From Isoetes taiwanensis (Eukaryota > Streptophyta > Lycopodiopsida > Isoetales > Isoetaceae): DNA of 64,000 nucleotides. The DNA is taken from assembly GCA_021234155.1 (NCBI GenBank), contig JAJEKV010000039.1:8567077-8631076 (forward strand). Direction: 5' to 3'. Below the pieces are notes generated by a model that saw only the letters and a program-made list of their open reading frames with translations, ran no database searches and had not been told where the DNA came from. Below are positions 1 to 10,649 of the stretch, piece after piece; the stretch's first letter is position 1, and the number at the start of each line of letters is the position of its first letter. A program made the position numbers and the translations under genes.

Positions 1-1330
1 GATACAGTGAAGCAGACCTGGTCACTTGCGATGGCAATAAGCAAAATACTGTGAAAAATAGCATGGTTGATAGTAGTATTGCTGGGATTATTGCAAAGAA
101 ATGCATCAAATACAATGGTTCTCTAGCAATATGCAATGACATAGAGGCAAATAGTGGAGCAATGCTTCAGATCCACCTCAAATAACTCAAGCTTATCCAT
201 TTGATGTGATTAATTTGTCTAGCTAGATGATTTTGTATGTGCTTTACTAATTTAGTAAGGAATAAAAAATCATGGAAACTTATATATGGTGGGCAGTTAG
301 ATCTGTTAAATGGAAAGAGTAAATCATGAAGGAGATATGGGTAAAAGCTTATTAACTTGCTTTCATTTGATGTGATTAATATGCTTGTGCTTTTGCAAGA
401 AATGCATCACTACTTTGTTTGATGCATCTAATTGCTATTGCTATGTGTAGACCTAGTTTGGATAAGTTTTAATGATGCACGCTAGTTGGTGTATGAAAAG
501 GGATTAAGATAGACCAACAAAAAGTAGAAAGAGAAAGGCTATTCTATTCTATTCTCTAAAACGAGAAAATACAGGCTAAAAAAGCTTGTGAAAATTGATG
601 TTATAGAGGGAGATAAGTAGACCTGACCATAGTAGATCTATATTTAAACCATTTGGTAAGAGTGACGGGTATTTTCCATATATAAGTTTAAGTATTTACT
701 GATTGCAATCAGTTTGAAGGGGGATAATTTTAAAGGACCCCATGGCGCCTACTAGTAGCTCAGGCTTTTACCCATGAACTTGGCTAACTGTCCTTTGATT
801 CTACTGCAGGTAACATGGTCCTCTACTCTCTGTTTTGTTTTCTTTTGAACAAGTAGCTGGACTTTTGCCTTTCGGATGGAAGATAGGACGTGAAGTGTCT
901 ACATTTGTACTCTGACAATGTCATAATGGTTGTAAGATAAACTTGATATGATAAAGGTAATTTACTTGCTCATAATGTTAGTTGGGCCAGTATTATGCTG
1001 GAAACACAAGTGTATTATTGCTGTTGAGGAATTTCAGAGATGTTTTACATTATATTGAATATATAAAAATGATGACCTTGTCTATGTCTTAAGTCATATG
1101 CACCTGTGTCTTAAGGAGTGCTTATTGATGCTTGTTTTTCAAGTATAATGGTTAGGGTTGACCTGACCTAAAGGTGTTCTGTTTTTTTTTTAGCGCAACA
1201 GCCTAACCTCGAGTGGCACATTATCTCGAAGCCTAGGCTATCCACGTGTAATAAAAAAATGATGTGGACATATTCATCCTATTGGATTTTGATCTAAACT
1301 AATGAACGATGGAGAAAAATAAGCCTAAGC
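1..1330. other. Intergenic sequence, no gene recognised
   Basis: This stretch is AT-rich, with frequent stops in all frames and no recognisable protein segment. It contains a short ATTCT x3 tract at about 541-555 and a T run at about 1182-1191. I see no RNA gene, LTR end or terminal inverted repeat here. Confidence 0.5.
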
Positions 1331-1332
1331 CT

Positions 1333-1724
1333 GCACCGCTTGAAGAAAGACGTCAGCTTGGAGGTGGTCACGGAGAATGACTTCTCAAGTGGAGCCATGG
1401 CTGTGGCGGAAATTCTGTCTTTGGTCTAGTATCATGACTACACCATGTCTTTTTTGCTATCCATCGCTATTCTTTTCTTCTCTAGTTTGGGATGGCTATA
1501 GCCTAAGTTTCAACTTTTTCCAGCACTTTTGGTCCGTGGCAAAAATGGTATTTTTTTTACTAGCATTGCCTAAGAGATCGATCCTATTTCCCATGTAACA
1601 GGCTTTTCTGCTTGTTGAGTTCATGGTCACCAACGATGCTCTTCCCGTCAAGGAAACATCTTTCCTTGTTTTGCCTTTAATGATAGAAAAGGAGCTCAAA
1701 GAACCCAAAATGGTTGCGGTGAAG
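1333..1724 (+). other. Possible exons of an unidentified plant gene
   Basis: Two open stretches look like exons. The first, about 1333-1431, reads from LHRLKKDVSLEVV to GAMAVAEILSLV before a TAG. The second, 1602-1724, is bounded by an AG acceptor (1600-1601) and a GT donor (1725), and encodes 41 codons beginning AFLLVEFMVTNDALP and ending EPKMVAVK. Composition is protein-like, but I do not recognise the family. The donor of the first stretch is unclear, so the join is uncertain. It could be the end of a gene lying to the left or a gene relic. Confidence 0.3.
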
Positions 1725-1948
1725 GTAGGCCACCTCTTCATTTCTTATCCTTATCATTCCAACTTTCTTTTATTGCATTAGATTTAGATTGTTACATTTG
1801 GTCAAAGCTTTAAATCAATGCAATTTTACTAAAAAGTCAATTCTTAATATAGAATATGGGCTTGAACATGCCTTCTACATTTAATTTCATTGAAACTCAT
1901 GTAAATATATAGGAATGACAATCATAAACTATGTCAAATGGAATTTCC

Positions 1949-3291
1949 TTATGGTGTGCTATCAACTCTTTTGTCTTGGCATATAGCTGAATCTAATATG
2001 TCTTCAGGAAGAAATAGCTGCATATTGTTAATTTTCTTAATGAATATCTCATTCAATGTCCAACCATCTTTCTTTGTAACTTCTTTGCAAAACATGTATG
2101 CTCCATGATCATCAGGGTCTAGCATCGGTACTTGTTCTCCAGTGTATATTGCACATTCCAAAGCACCACCCAAAGCACTTCTTGCTTCAATATGGCAATT
2201 CCAATCCATTGTAGCGAAAAATACAACAAGGAATATTCAATCTTGACAATCCTGTCAGTAATAGGGCTGCATTTTGAGTTGATTTGCTAAACATGTCTTG
2301 GCAACTTTAGCCATTGAATATAGCTTATTGTATACCATGTCTTCAGACTGTTTTATGCCCATAGCATAGCTTGTGATATACCCACTAATGTATAAAGATT
2401 GCAATGCCATTTGTGCATCGGATATCTAAGTCTTTCTCAATAAGCTACAATATTCATGTATCCTGCTTTTTCCAACTATTCCATTCTTCCAGCTCGGCAT
2501 ATAACTGTCCTTATTGTGAATCTGATACATGTTCAGCAAGATATGGTTGCATGTTATCCTCATTCACAAATGTCATTGCCTTTGAGACTACTTTCATCCA
2601 GGAGTCTTTGTAGCTTCTCTAAATCATCCATTCTACCAATTGCAGCTTAGGTGTCTGACAGAAGCACATATGCTCCACGATCATCTGGGTCCAACATCAG
2701 CACATATGTTCTCTAGCGCATACTGCACATGCAGGCACCAAGCAAGGACATCCATGTTGCAGCATCTTTTTCCAAAATCATATGGGTTGTGAAATATTCA
2801 GCCAGACCTAAATCTCCTGCACGTCCAAGAAGATCAATCATGCATCCACAATGTTCAAGTGCCAAGAGCTCTTGTGTTCCACGTTCACAGAAATAAATGC
2901 GTGGCAAACCTCAGCCACTAGACCCACATGGCTGCATGCAGAGAGCAAACTCACAAACATGAACTTGTTTGATGTTTTGCCTTCTCGTTGCATTTCATTA
3001 AAAATATGTAGGGCTCCATCTGCTTCTCCATGATGTGCATATATGCAGTGACCATGACATTGCATAGGATTATGACCTTTTTATTAAATTATCAAATACC
3101 TCATGAGCATCGTTCAAATTTCTATATTTTCCATACATATTCAGAAGACTGGTAGCCACAAGCTTTTTGAACAATGCTCCATTAATCCTAATACAATTGC
3201 GAACCAACCTGTCTTCTTCTACATTCGCTAGATTATTGTATGCAGTAACAACAATCCTGAATGTTATCACAACTGGGTGCAGTAACAGCAA
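1949..3291 (-). pseudogene. PPR (PLS/E-class) pentatricopeptide repeat gene, decayed
   Basis: Read on the minus strand from 3291 to 1949, several short open pieces in different frames give a recognisable PPR protein. There is a TSLLNMYGKYRNLNDAHEVF unit (3070-3291), an FVSLLSACSHVGLV unit (2838-3065), and CMIDLLGRAGDL followed by ATWMSLLGAC (2713-2907). An E motif containing MLDPDDRGAYVLLS lies near 2640-2700, and E+-like sequence near 2450-2560. A second E-type piece with MLDPDDHGAYMF lies at about 2085-2150, so the 3' part seems duplicated. PPR proteins of this class normally act in organelles in C-to-U RNA editing. Frameshifts and stops separate every unit, so this is a relic. No start codon or transit peptide can be assigned. 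Confidence 0.75.
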
Positions 3292-3310
3292 TCCTAAATG
3301 TTATCACAAT

Positions 3311-3352
3311 CCTGAATAGAATAGAATAGTTTTTTTAACGTCCATGGAGACA
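3311..3352 (-). mobile_element. Minute LINE 3'-end fragment with TTCTA tail
   Basis: Read in reverse, this piece gives a CTCCATGGACGTTAAAAAAA block followed by TATTCTATTCTATTC. The LINE 3' end at 49,637-49,830 finishes the same way, with GGACGATAAAA followed by a TTCTA microsatellite. About 40 bp survive, so it is probably a severely 5'-truncated copy. Chance similarity cannot be excluded at this length. Confidence 0.45.
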
Positions 3353-3501
3353 GATGATACACAAATCACAGATCATATTCCAGTATTTCAAAACATATTA
3401 GAGATCATAGCAAGTATTTCAGTTTGCATATATGAGAGCACAAAATATGACAATATATCGAATTCTCCTCAAATTCATACCAGAGTATTAGAATAGCAGG
3501 C

Positions 3502-5488
3502 CTAACTTTTACGATAGAAATTAAAGACGCAGTTCTGAAACTTGCCGCCAGAGATATTCACGGCAATCTGATGCTCATGTGCGGCCTGTTCCAGATATTT
3601 CCAATGGCGATTGAGGAAAGCGTCATCTGCAAGATCATTATCTGCGTGAATGTCACCTGCAACTCCTACATTTTCCATGGCAGAAACCCCTACACTTTCT
3701 ATCCCAGCTCCTGCGCTTATTACACTGTCTTTCTTGATCAACTGCTGATCAATGGACTGTAGTACTGTACTGAAATGAGAAGGAGTTGAAGCAGAAGGAG
3801 AGATACCATATAAGGCATTTCCAACTGTCGTTCCATTTTGAATTTCATCATATTTCTGTAGCTCATCCCTATAGACATCCTCGTATAGCCGCCTAGACCC
3901 GTCAGGATTGAATGGTTGTCCTGCTATTTCCATTGCTGCTTTAACCTGGAGTTCTGCAGTCTTATCATACCTGCAACATAGTCTACATTAATAAACTAAT
4001 CGCATTCTACCAATTACTACTAGCATTCTACTAATTATGTATTCTTAATAAACTACTAGCATTCTACCAATTACTAATAGTAGAAAAATAGAAAGAATAA
4101 CGAAAAGAAATCGAGAAGTACCTGTGGAATTCTTCTGATGTTCTATGACCAGTTACTTTCATTCTGACTTGAAGAGGCACTCCAACATGACTTAACCTTG
4201 AAACTAAAGTTGTTCTTCCACTTTTATTGCTAAACGAACCATCAATTCCAATCAATTTCATCATGTACTTGACCCATTATGATATTTTTCTTCCACTAAG
4301 GCGATGTTTGACATTATACCATGCTGTCAAACAACACTGTTAGAAATATATAAGAAAAAAGAAACACAATAAAAAATTGAATGCTTACAAGTTTGCGAGA
4401 TGAAATTATTGGTTGCTTGGACAACCAATTGGAATCATCAGCCACAGTAGGATAGTGTCGAAAGCATTGCTTGAAGCTTAGAATAACATCATGTTCAAAC
4501 ACACGAAGCGGCATTCTGAAACTCTCTTCCTGGTACGTATCCATGCCGACGTCATATGCCTTGGACAACCGCTCATTATACTCCACAAATTCTCTCTCAT
4601 TCCCGAAACCTATAGTAAAATCTGAAACCTTCAAACCTGCTAGTTCTTTTTCACCTCTTATTCCAAACCTAGAAACACAATAGTACATAATCCTCTTTTG
4701 CAAACCTGCAAAACACAATATTAGAAACATTGACTTAAATAACAGAAAATAAATATGAAATTAAATACAGGAAAACTTTTACCTTTAGAATGATTTATTG
4801 AATGATCAATATTCGCTAACAATGCTTGTTCATTTTGCAATGAGATCTCGTCCGCCTTTTTTCTCTTCTTACATATCTCTGGAGTCATCCTAGAACGTCG
4901 CATAGCAGCAACACAAGCCAATCTAGCTCTCGTGAATATAGCAGAACTCTTAATGTTAAAAATCGTCTCCTCAATACCAGTTTCTGCAATATGCCACTCC
5001 TGTTCGTGTCTGACTAGACATCCAAATCTCCTATACAAATCTTGAAGCCTGCACAAGAAATGTAAACTATTATAAAATGCATGCACATAATTAATAGAAT
5101 CAATATATATATACTTACGATTCTGCCAGGAACAAGCTTCCATCCAGCTTCATAACTTGAATCATAAACGACTCTAACATACCTGCCAATTCCTTCAACT
5201 CAAGCTGCTCATTTGTTTTATCAATCGAATTTTTTTGTGAACTCTCCAGCTATCAAACCGCCTCCTTGCCCATTGCAACTTAGCCTCAGATTTGCTGATA
5301 CCGCCATTCTGGATTTCGCTTACTAGGTCCTGGTCCAATTCAAGAAATCGCACTACTTTGCCATTCTCAGACTTGTTTACATCAGATTCACTGTTAATTT
5401 CCAAATCACAACCTGATTCTTTCAAAAACTATTCTACAGCCTCAAAAGAAAACTCATCTTCTATATCACTATCTTGATCATCCTGCAT
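3502..5488 (-). pseudogene. Crypton-like tyrosine recombinase gene (five exons, three lesions)
   Basis: Five minus-strand exons can be joined in phase through GT-AG introns: 5488-5119, 5048-4783, 4705-4389, 4336-4122 and 3970-3502 (about 545 codons). The fold follows the Crypton/ZMYM2/QRICH1 (DUF3504-like) tyrosine recombinases. An SLFLAESLQDLYRRFG region comes first, then KKRKKADEIS. Box I arginine sits in RFGIRGEKELAGLKVSDF, followed by EFVEYNERLSKAY. Box II reads NKSGRTTLVSRL, with K where H is usual. VTGHRTSEEFHR follows, and after an intron the catalytic Y in YDKT. The C-terminus ends GGKFQNCVFNFYRKS. Lesions are an in-frame TAG at 5431-5429, a one-base frameshift at the T7 run 5230-5236, and a TAA at 4279-4277. 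Introns are 52-151 bp. Exons are otherwise well preserved, so the lesions are recent or sequence errors. It could be a host-domesticated gene or a Crypton relic. Confidence 0.72.
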
Positions 5489-5732
5489 GTTAGAAATATC
5501 TCCAAGCACAAGGATTCTAGAAGTACAACCCTCAGGACTAAGAATGTTGAAGCTCCATGCCACTTCCCTATAATAAGTATATAATGAGAATAGGAAGGCA
5601 AAAGAATTAGAGAGGAAGGAAAAGCATCATAAGGTCACATCCCATACATATGGCTGACAATGTTGAACACACATGTTATGGAGAAATCTCATTCTGCAGA
5701 GGTGAAGCTCCAATAGCTTCTTCTGCAATTGT

Positions 5733-5802
5733 GTGCAGTTGGGTCTGCTCGATGCAGTGGGCAGTTGGGTGCAGTTGGGTCTGCTCGATGCAGTGGGCAA
5801 GT
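5733..5802. repeat. Two-copy 36-bp tandem repeat
   Basis: Units beginning GTGCAGTTGGGTCTGCTCG start at 5733 and 5769 and are nearly identical, so this is a simple local tandem duplication. Confidence 0.8.
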
Positions 5803-6365
5803 CAAGGATCATAATGATGGTTGGACGCATGTTTCACTCAAGAAGGCAGCTCGGCAAAAACGAGCTTCAATAGTTCATATTGGTTATTTAAAATCAGAGG
5901 TTTATTTTGCACATAGTAAATTTGAGGCTCCCAAGTAGCTTTGCACAGAGGGACTATTTTTCCTTTGGGTTTTAAACATGTATCTCATGCTTATGTATTT
6001 ATTTTCATGATTTAATGATGAATATATCTACCCTCCTTCAAAAAACACATGTTTGCAGTGGCATTTAACCAAACCATGAATTAAACCAACCAAGAATGTG
6101 AGACAACAAGTTCTGACTGGATCCTACATCAAATGCCTACATAAACACACACCGTATTTATGTGCAGCAACGCCGGGCACACATTTACTAGTTGTGCTTC
6201 AACCCCTGCAGGTTATTGTCATAGGTCTTCTTCTCATTTTACTTTGCATTGCTTATGGTTCCTAAAACAGGTTTTCTGCAGCTCGATAGCATGTCTGATT
6301 GATGTTTAAATCATTGCACTTCACCTGGATTTACATTGTACACGATTCCCAATTTCTATATTATA
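5803..6365. other. Intergenic sequence, nothing recognised
   Basis: The sequence is AT-rich, with no open frame carrying a recognisable motif and no repeat ends. It lies between a small tandem duplication and a hairpin-forming foldback. Confidence 0.45.
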
Positions 6366-6503
6366 GGGAAATGGAGGTTGAGACTCCATTCCCAATTGCA
6401 GGGGGATCTCACAACTGGGTTCGTTTGCAAGTGGGAATGGGTTCCATGCCGATCATTGGTCGCGACTTGCAAACCGGGAATGGAGTTCTAACCTCCACTT
6501 CCC
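6366..6503. repeat. Foldback / long hairpin (MITE or miRNA-precursor-like)
   Basis: The left arm 6366-6400 (GGGAAATGGAGGTTGAGACT and on) pairs with the right arm 6467-6503, which reads back as GGGAAGTGGAGGTTAGAACT, at roughly 85 percent identity over about 35 bp. A second perfect 10-bp pair, GTTTGCAAGT (6423-6432) and ACTTGCAAAC (about 6465-6473), is nested inside. The 138-nt structure has the size of a foldback transposon or a plant miRNA precursor. No target duplication was found and no transcript evidence is available. Confidence 0.55.
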
Positions 6504-7142
6504 TTTATAAACAAACATTTGACAGGCACATTACCCGATGTATTTTTTAGGCTTAAATTAACAAACAATGATATATCATATTCCAGAATTGAATTGTTGA
6601 AATAAATTCAACTGGATTGATTTTTATGAGAAACTATTTATGGATGGCTTATTTTTTGATGGAGACTATTTGTTGTTGTGGTTGCAGCATGAAATTCTAC
6701 AGTTTGTCATTTCATTAATGTATTTTCAATGAGTGTCACCCAGATTTAAGACAACAATTTTTTTCATTTATGTCAATTGCACTGCCATCCTTGGAAAAGA
6801 AAAACAAAAGGCAGCAAATGGCGGTATGGGAGATCATGCCAAAAAGTTATATTGTTTTCTATGTAAAGATTCGGCAACAGATGCGATGATTGGAGAAGAT
6901 CATGCAAAAGAGGGATATACATAGTGTATGTATATATTCCGCAACAGACGCGACAATTTGGAAACAGGGGCAAAAGGCGGCATGGAAGGAAAATCCGGTA
7001 TGGATAGCATATATTCAACGAGTTCGAGAGAGATAATGTAGGCACATTCCTAGGAGGGCCCTTGGAAATGTTGAAACCCTTGGAAATGTTGAAGGTATAT
7101 GAAGTCCGCTAGGATGGTGCCACGTGGCAAGGGTGACGTGGG

Positions 7143-7744
7143 ATGGAGTTTTTGCTATTTGTACCTAAAATGCGGGTATGCTTTTGGCCATCCTGGATAT
7201 GGATATGGCAGAGAGCTGCAGAGATGAAGATGCAAGGCGATCGCCGGCTATGGATTCCGTTCCAGTTGCCGGATTTCCGGCATGGCATGCCCTTTTACAG
7301 AGCCTCTGCTCCGGCATACCAGAGCCGAACGAACCAGGTAACTAACTTACATTTCGTTTCCGGAATTTCCAGCAGGGGACCTCACATTTCTGATCTGTAA
7401 TAGTCTTCCAGGAATTCCTGCCGGGCTCTGGTGCCCAAAATGGTAAGCGGAAGAAGAAGGAAGGATTTATTGGGGTGAGGCAACGGGGAGCGTCCGGTAA
7501 ATGGGTTGCAGAAATCCGAGACAAGCACAACAAAACCCGGCTGTGGCTTGGATCCTTCCAGTACGCCGAAGAGGCCGCCATAGCTTACGATGTGGAAGCA
7601 AAACGAATCCGCGGAGCCAAAGCCAAACTTAACTTTCCAAACGGATTTCCAGATCCTAGACTCTTCCTCAGTGCCCGCCAGACTTGCATCACAACTAAAC
7701 GTAGAAAAACCTCCACCATCCTTCATCCTACTCATTCAGGTTGA
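7143..7744 (+). CDS. AP2/ERF-domain transcription factor, two exons
   Basis: Exon 2 (7412-7744) encodes a complete AP2/ERF DNA-binding domain: [20 protein letters not shown], then [19 protein letters not shown], then [11 protein letters not shown] short basic tail with TKRRKT follows, and a stop at 7742-7744. Valine after the tryptophan (WVAEIRD) with aspartate at the later diagnostic position is neither classical DREB nor classical ERF. It resembles the WVAEIKD subgroup around RAP2.11. Exon 1 ends at a clean donor (7338) and the 74-bp intron ends at 7411. The frame from 7143 splices in phase. A second frame from ATG 7199, beginning [14 protein letters not shown], looks more protein-like but is out of phase, so the true N-terminus is uncertain. 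The protein would act in the nucleus on GCC- or DRE-type elements. The C-terminus is short for the family. Confidence 0.7.
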
Positions 7745-8402
7745 AGCTCCCTCTTTCCATATATGGCACCTCCTATGATGAAGAATGTAACCTTGTTTGT
7801 TATTAGATATTTTCACATGTAGTTTGCACCCCATTTAATTTATTTAAATATCCTACACATGCTTCCTTCCTGTGGTGTTCAAACCTTTATAAATGGATTA
7901 TCGTTAGCGTAACTGTATGAGTAGTATAAAAAAGACCCAATGAACAATGTCGGCAGATTAGACCATTTGATCCCCAAGGAATATAAAAAATGCTCTACTC
8001 CTTCTTTTTACAAACTTATCCTCATCTGAAGAGTGTGTGAGTTTAGAAGATGAACGAACTCTGCATGAATTTGATATTGTATGTGTTTGCATCACTAATG
8101 CGTGCATACAAATTAACTAACTTCTAGAAACGAAAAAAATGCTATGTGAGATATAATTTTTATTATGTATGATAAGCATCCTTATATGTTTTCCAATATG
8201 TCTCTGATGTTCAATCAATCACTATATGCAATAAAATATCATGCTCATGTGCATATCTTTGCATGTGTACTATATGTTATGGTCCATGATTTGACAAATC
8301 ATGGATTAATATATGTTTATTGATACCTCGACAATCATTAGAACTAATTAGCCCATTCCAATTAATTACAGGTGATTAGTTGTAAATTATTACAAGTGGC
8401 TA
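7745..8402. other. 3' flank of the ERF gene, no further gene
   Basis: AT-rich sequence with no open frame of note. It probably includes the 3' UTR of the upstream AP2/ERF gene. No canonical terminator structure or repeat could be defined. Confidence 0.4.
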
Positions 8403-8763
8403 TACTTACAGCAAAAGCTTGTGACACATAATTTCTATATATGCATTGGCGGTTAACATATATATTAGAATAGAATAGAAGCAGCTGGAAAAATTGCCCA
8501 CCATAAATTGCTGTGTGCATAAATGGCATATCGTCGGCATCTCATGATGAAACTTGTGGACCAAAACATTGACTCGCACATACCTATGAATGATTAGCCG
8601 CCACAAAACTGACAGCTTGAGATGAAGTAACTTATTCCAAACCCATTTCTAAACTGCTATACTTACAACAAAAGCTTGTGACACATAATTTCTATATATG
8701 CATTGGCGGTTAACATATATATTAGAATAGAATAGAAGCAGCTGGAAAAATTGCCCACCATTG
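8403..8763. repeat. Dispersed direct repeat, two near-identical 105-bp copies
   Basis: A segment beginning CTATACTTACA and ending AATTGCCCACCAT occurs at 8403-8505 and again at about 8658-8763, with a single obvious substitution. The copies are separated by about 150 bp of unrelated sequence. Both carry the TAGAATAGAATAGAA microsatellite. This looks like a recent local duplication and not transposon ends. Confidence 0.85.
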
Positions 8764-9415
8764 GTTGGCATCGATACATGTATGGGGGAATGGAAGTCTG
8801 GGACCCAATTCTGCCATAGCAGGAGGGGTCCCGCGACCGACGGTAGCTTAGAGCAGATTTCCTGAGCACTGTGGTAGAATGGGAGATCGACTTTCGCTCC
8901 CCTACAAAATAGAACTTCTTTGATGTTAGCAAAAAAAAAAAAAAAAACAAGCATGATCGAGCTACTTTGCCCTGTTCTTAGCTCTAGAACGCTCTTTCCT
9001 ATGTCCATCTGCACGAATCTCAGGCTATGGGAATTTCAGGCTGCACAAAGCTTCATCTTCTTGTTCATGATGTCTGCGAGGATCCTTCTATCGTTTCTTC
9101 TAGCGAGCAAGCTTCTAGTGGCAATGACCAGTTGTTTACCTGTTCTCAAAGATTTTTTTTTATCGGATAAGCAGAATTTTCACCTCAACTTCTATTCCAT
9201 GATGTAGAGAAGGGGCACATGGCAAAACACGAATGATTCCAGCAATTTAACTTTTATTTTATGTGGATAAATGCAATTTGAAGTGTAACACTTATTATAT
9301 AATTGTGAGGATAAGGGGGCAGCTTGGAGGTACATGCTATTGTTTCGGGAAGTTGATATTTTTGCTTAGAGTTGTACACATGTGGGCCTCTAAATATTGG
9401 GGAGGAGATTAAACA
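8764..9415. other. Intergenic sequence with an A-run, no gene recognised
   Basis: Contains an A-run of about 17 at 8931-8947. Short open frames on both strands show no family motif. No repeat boundary was found. Confidence 0.4.
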
Positions 9416-9445
9416 TTTCAGAAGTTGACGTGTAGACCTAATCCA

Positions 9446-9544
9446 GAAGTTCCTAGACTGCTGGTTTGAAGCTTCTTGCAACTTCGAGAAAGTGTTAGGC
9501 TTGCTGTTCCAGAAGCTTCTGGATTATGCCCCATCATATAAAAG
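9446..9544 (+). promoter_or_regulatory. Heat-shock-type promoter: two HSE arrays plus TATA box
   Basis: Alternating GAA/TTC units at 5-bp spacing form two arrays. The first is GAA(9468) TTC(9473) GCA(9478) TTC(9483) GAA(9488), five in-register units with one mismatch. The second is TTC(9507) GAA(9512) TTC(9517) GAT(9522), with three perfect units. A weaker trio starts at 9446. A consensus TATAAAAG box follows at 9537-9544, at the right distance for a start site near 9570. This is the architecture bound by heat shock factor trimers upstream of plant HSP genes. No HSP coding region follows, only a GC-mixed leader with a 22-codon ORF at about 9671. It may drive a non-coding RNA, be a relic of a lost gene, or be part of a heat-responsive LTR. 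Confidence 0.65.
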
Positions 9545-9569
9545 AGGGAGACGGAGAGGCGGAAAGTCC

Positions 9570-10028
9570 AAACCTAGACCGGTTCATTGGAATATCTCAC
9601 TGTGAGGAAAGGGTTTTGTTCCAGGATCCTGCTTTGTAATTTTTGAACCTCCAGGATCAAGCGCAGAGCTATGTACTTCCTGTGTGCGAGCCGTCAGAGG
9701 TCTAAGAGACGAAGTTTATGCAGAGTGACGGTATTATGACAACTATGTTGGTGTTTTAGGTTTGAATTGAAGCTTGATTTTTAGTCTCGGCTGGCCTCCA
9801 GTGCCGTATAATAGATTTGAAGCTGCAGAAGGTTTAAAAACTAAGAAGATCTATGTTTGGATTTTCAATCTTGGCGATGAAATCGAGGCTGTAAAAGGCA
9901 GGAGACGAAATCAGAAGCATCAAACTCGTTTGATGGAATAGGCCCATTCATGCTGAATTTTGTCTCGATGGCAAGCACAGTAAGGCTTCAAACCTTACCT
10001 CTGTGCTCTACCATAGCCATGGCGAAAT
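9570..10028 (+). other. Possible transcribed leader downstream of the HSE promoter
   Basis: No open frame above about 25 codons follows the TATA box, and no protein family is recognisable. The segment ends at a T-run that starts a LINE 3' fragment on the other strand. Confidence 0.3.
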
Positions 10029-10646
10029 CATTTTTTTTTTCTGTTGGCAAGCTATTTATATTTTATATATAAAGGAAATAAAATACAAAAAATCCCTTAA
10101 TGGATAGGTAAAGACTTGTGTCCACCAATAGTTCTCCTCCAGGAGGAGCTTTAAGGTAAGAAAAACCAACGTCCATCCTTGGTGACCTTTTTGACTTATC
10201 TAATACTATTACTCTTCTCCCATAGAAGTCCAAGAGGTGGTAAAATATTCGTAGAAGCCTTTTATGTTGCCGATTTTGTCAAAATCTCTGTCATAGTCTA
10301 GTCCAAGCTTCCTTCTGTGCGAAATGCCCATTAGAGCTGTTTCGAAGTTGAAGGTTGCTATGATTCTCCTGTGGTCAATGTCTTTCTGAGCTATAGATAC
10401 TTCACAGCGGTGTTTCCATATGTTCCACAGTGCTATAGCTATAAGAGATGATGCTTACTTTAGATCTCTTCTGTATTAGTATTTGTGGCCACTGTAGATC
10501 ACCAACATCAAGCTTTAAGATGGGCATAGCCCATGCCCAAAAGCTTTTGATCTTATCACAGAAGAACATGTGATCTATGTCTTCTTCTGTTCTACATCCT
10601 AATGGAACATGTGATCTATGTCTTCTTCTGTTCTACATCCTAATGG
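10029..10646 (-). mobile_element. L1-type LINE 3' fragment (zf-RVT region)
   Basis: A T-run at 10,029-10,040 marks a poly(A) tail read on the minus strand. Further in, the minus strand encodes GCRTEEDIDHMFFCDKIKSF, the cysteine/histidine-containing zf-RVT segment found C-terminal to plant L1 reverse transcriptases. Continuity is broken by frameshifts. The 3' terminal sequence resembles the LINE ends at 19,185 and 38,432, indicating a related family. The copy is heavily 5' truncated. Confidence 0.6.
10565..10646. repeat. Perfect 41-bp tandem duplication within the LINE fragment
   Basis: A 41-bp unit beginning AACATGTGATCTATGTCTTC is repeated at 10565-10605 and 10606-10646 without visible mismatch, implying a recent event. 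Confidence 0.9.
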
Positions 10647-10649
10647 CTA

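Noticed and set aside
9570-9750. A small heat-shock protein gene under the HSE promoter
   Set aside because: No ORF longer than about 25 codons and no alpha-crystallin-like sequence in the following 450 bp.
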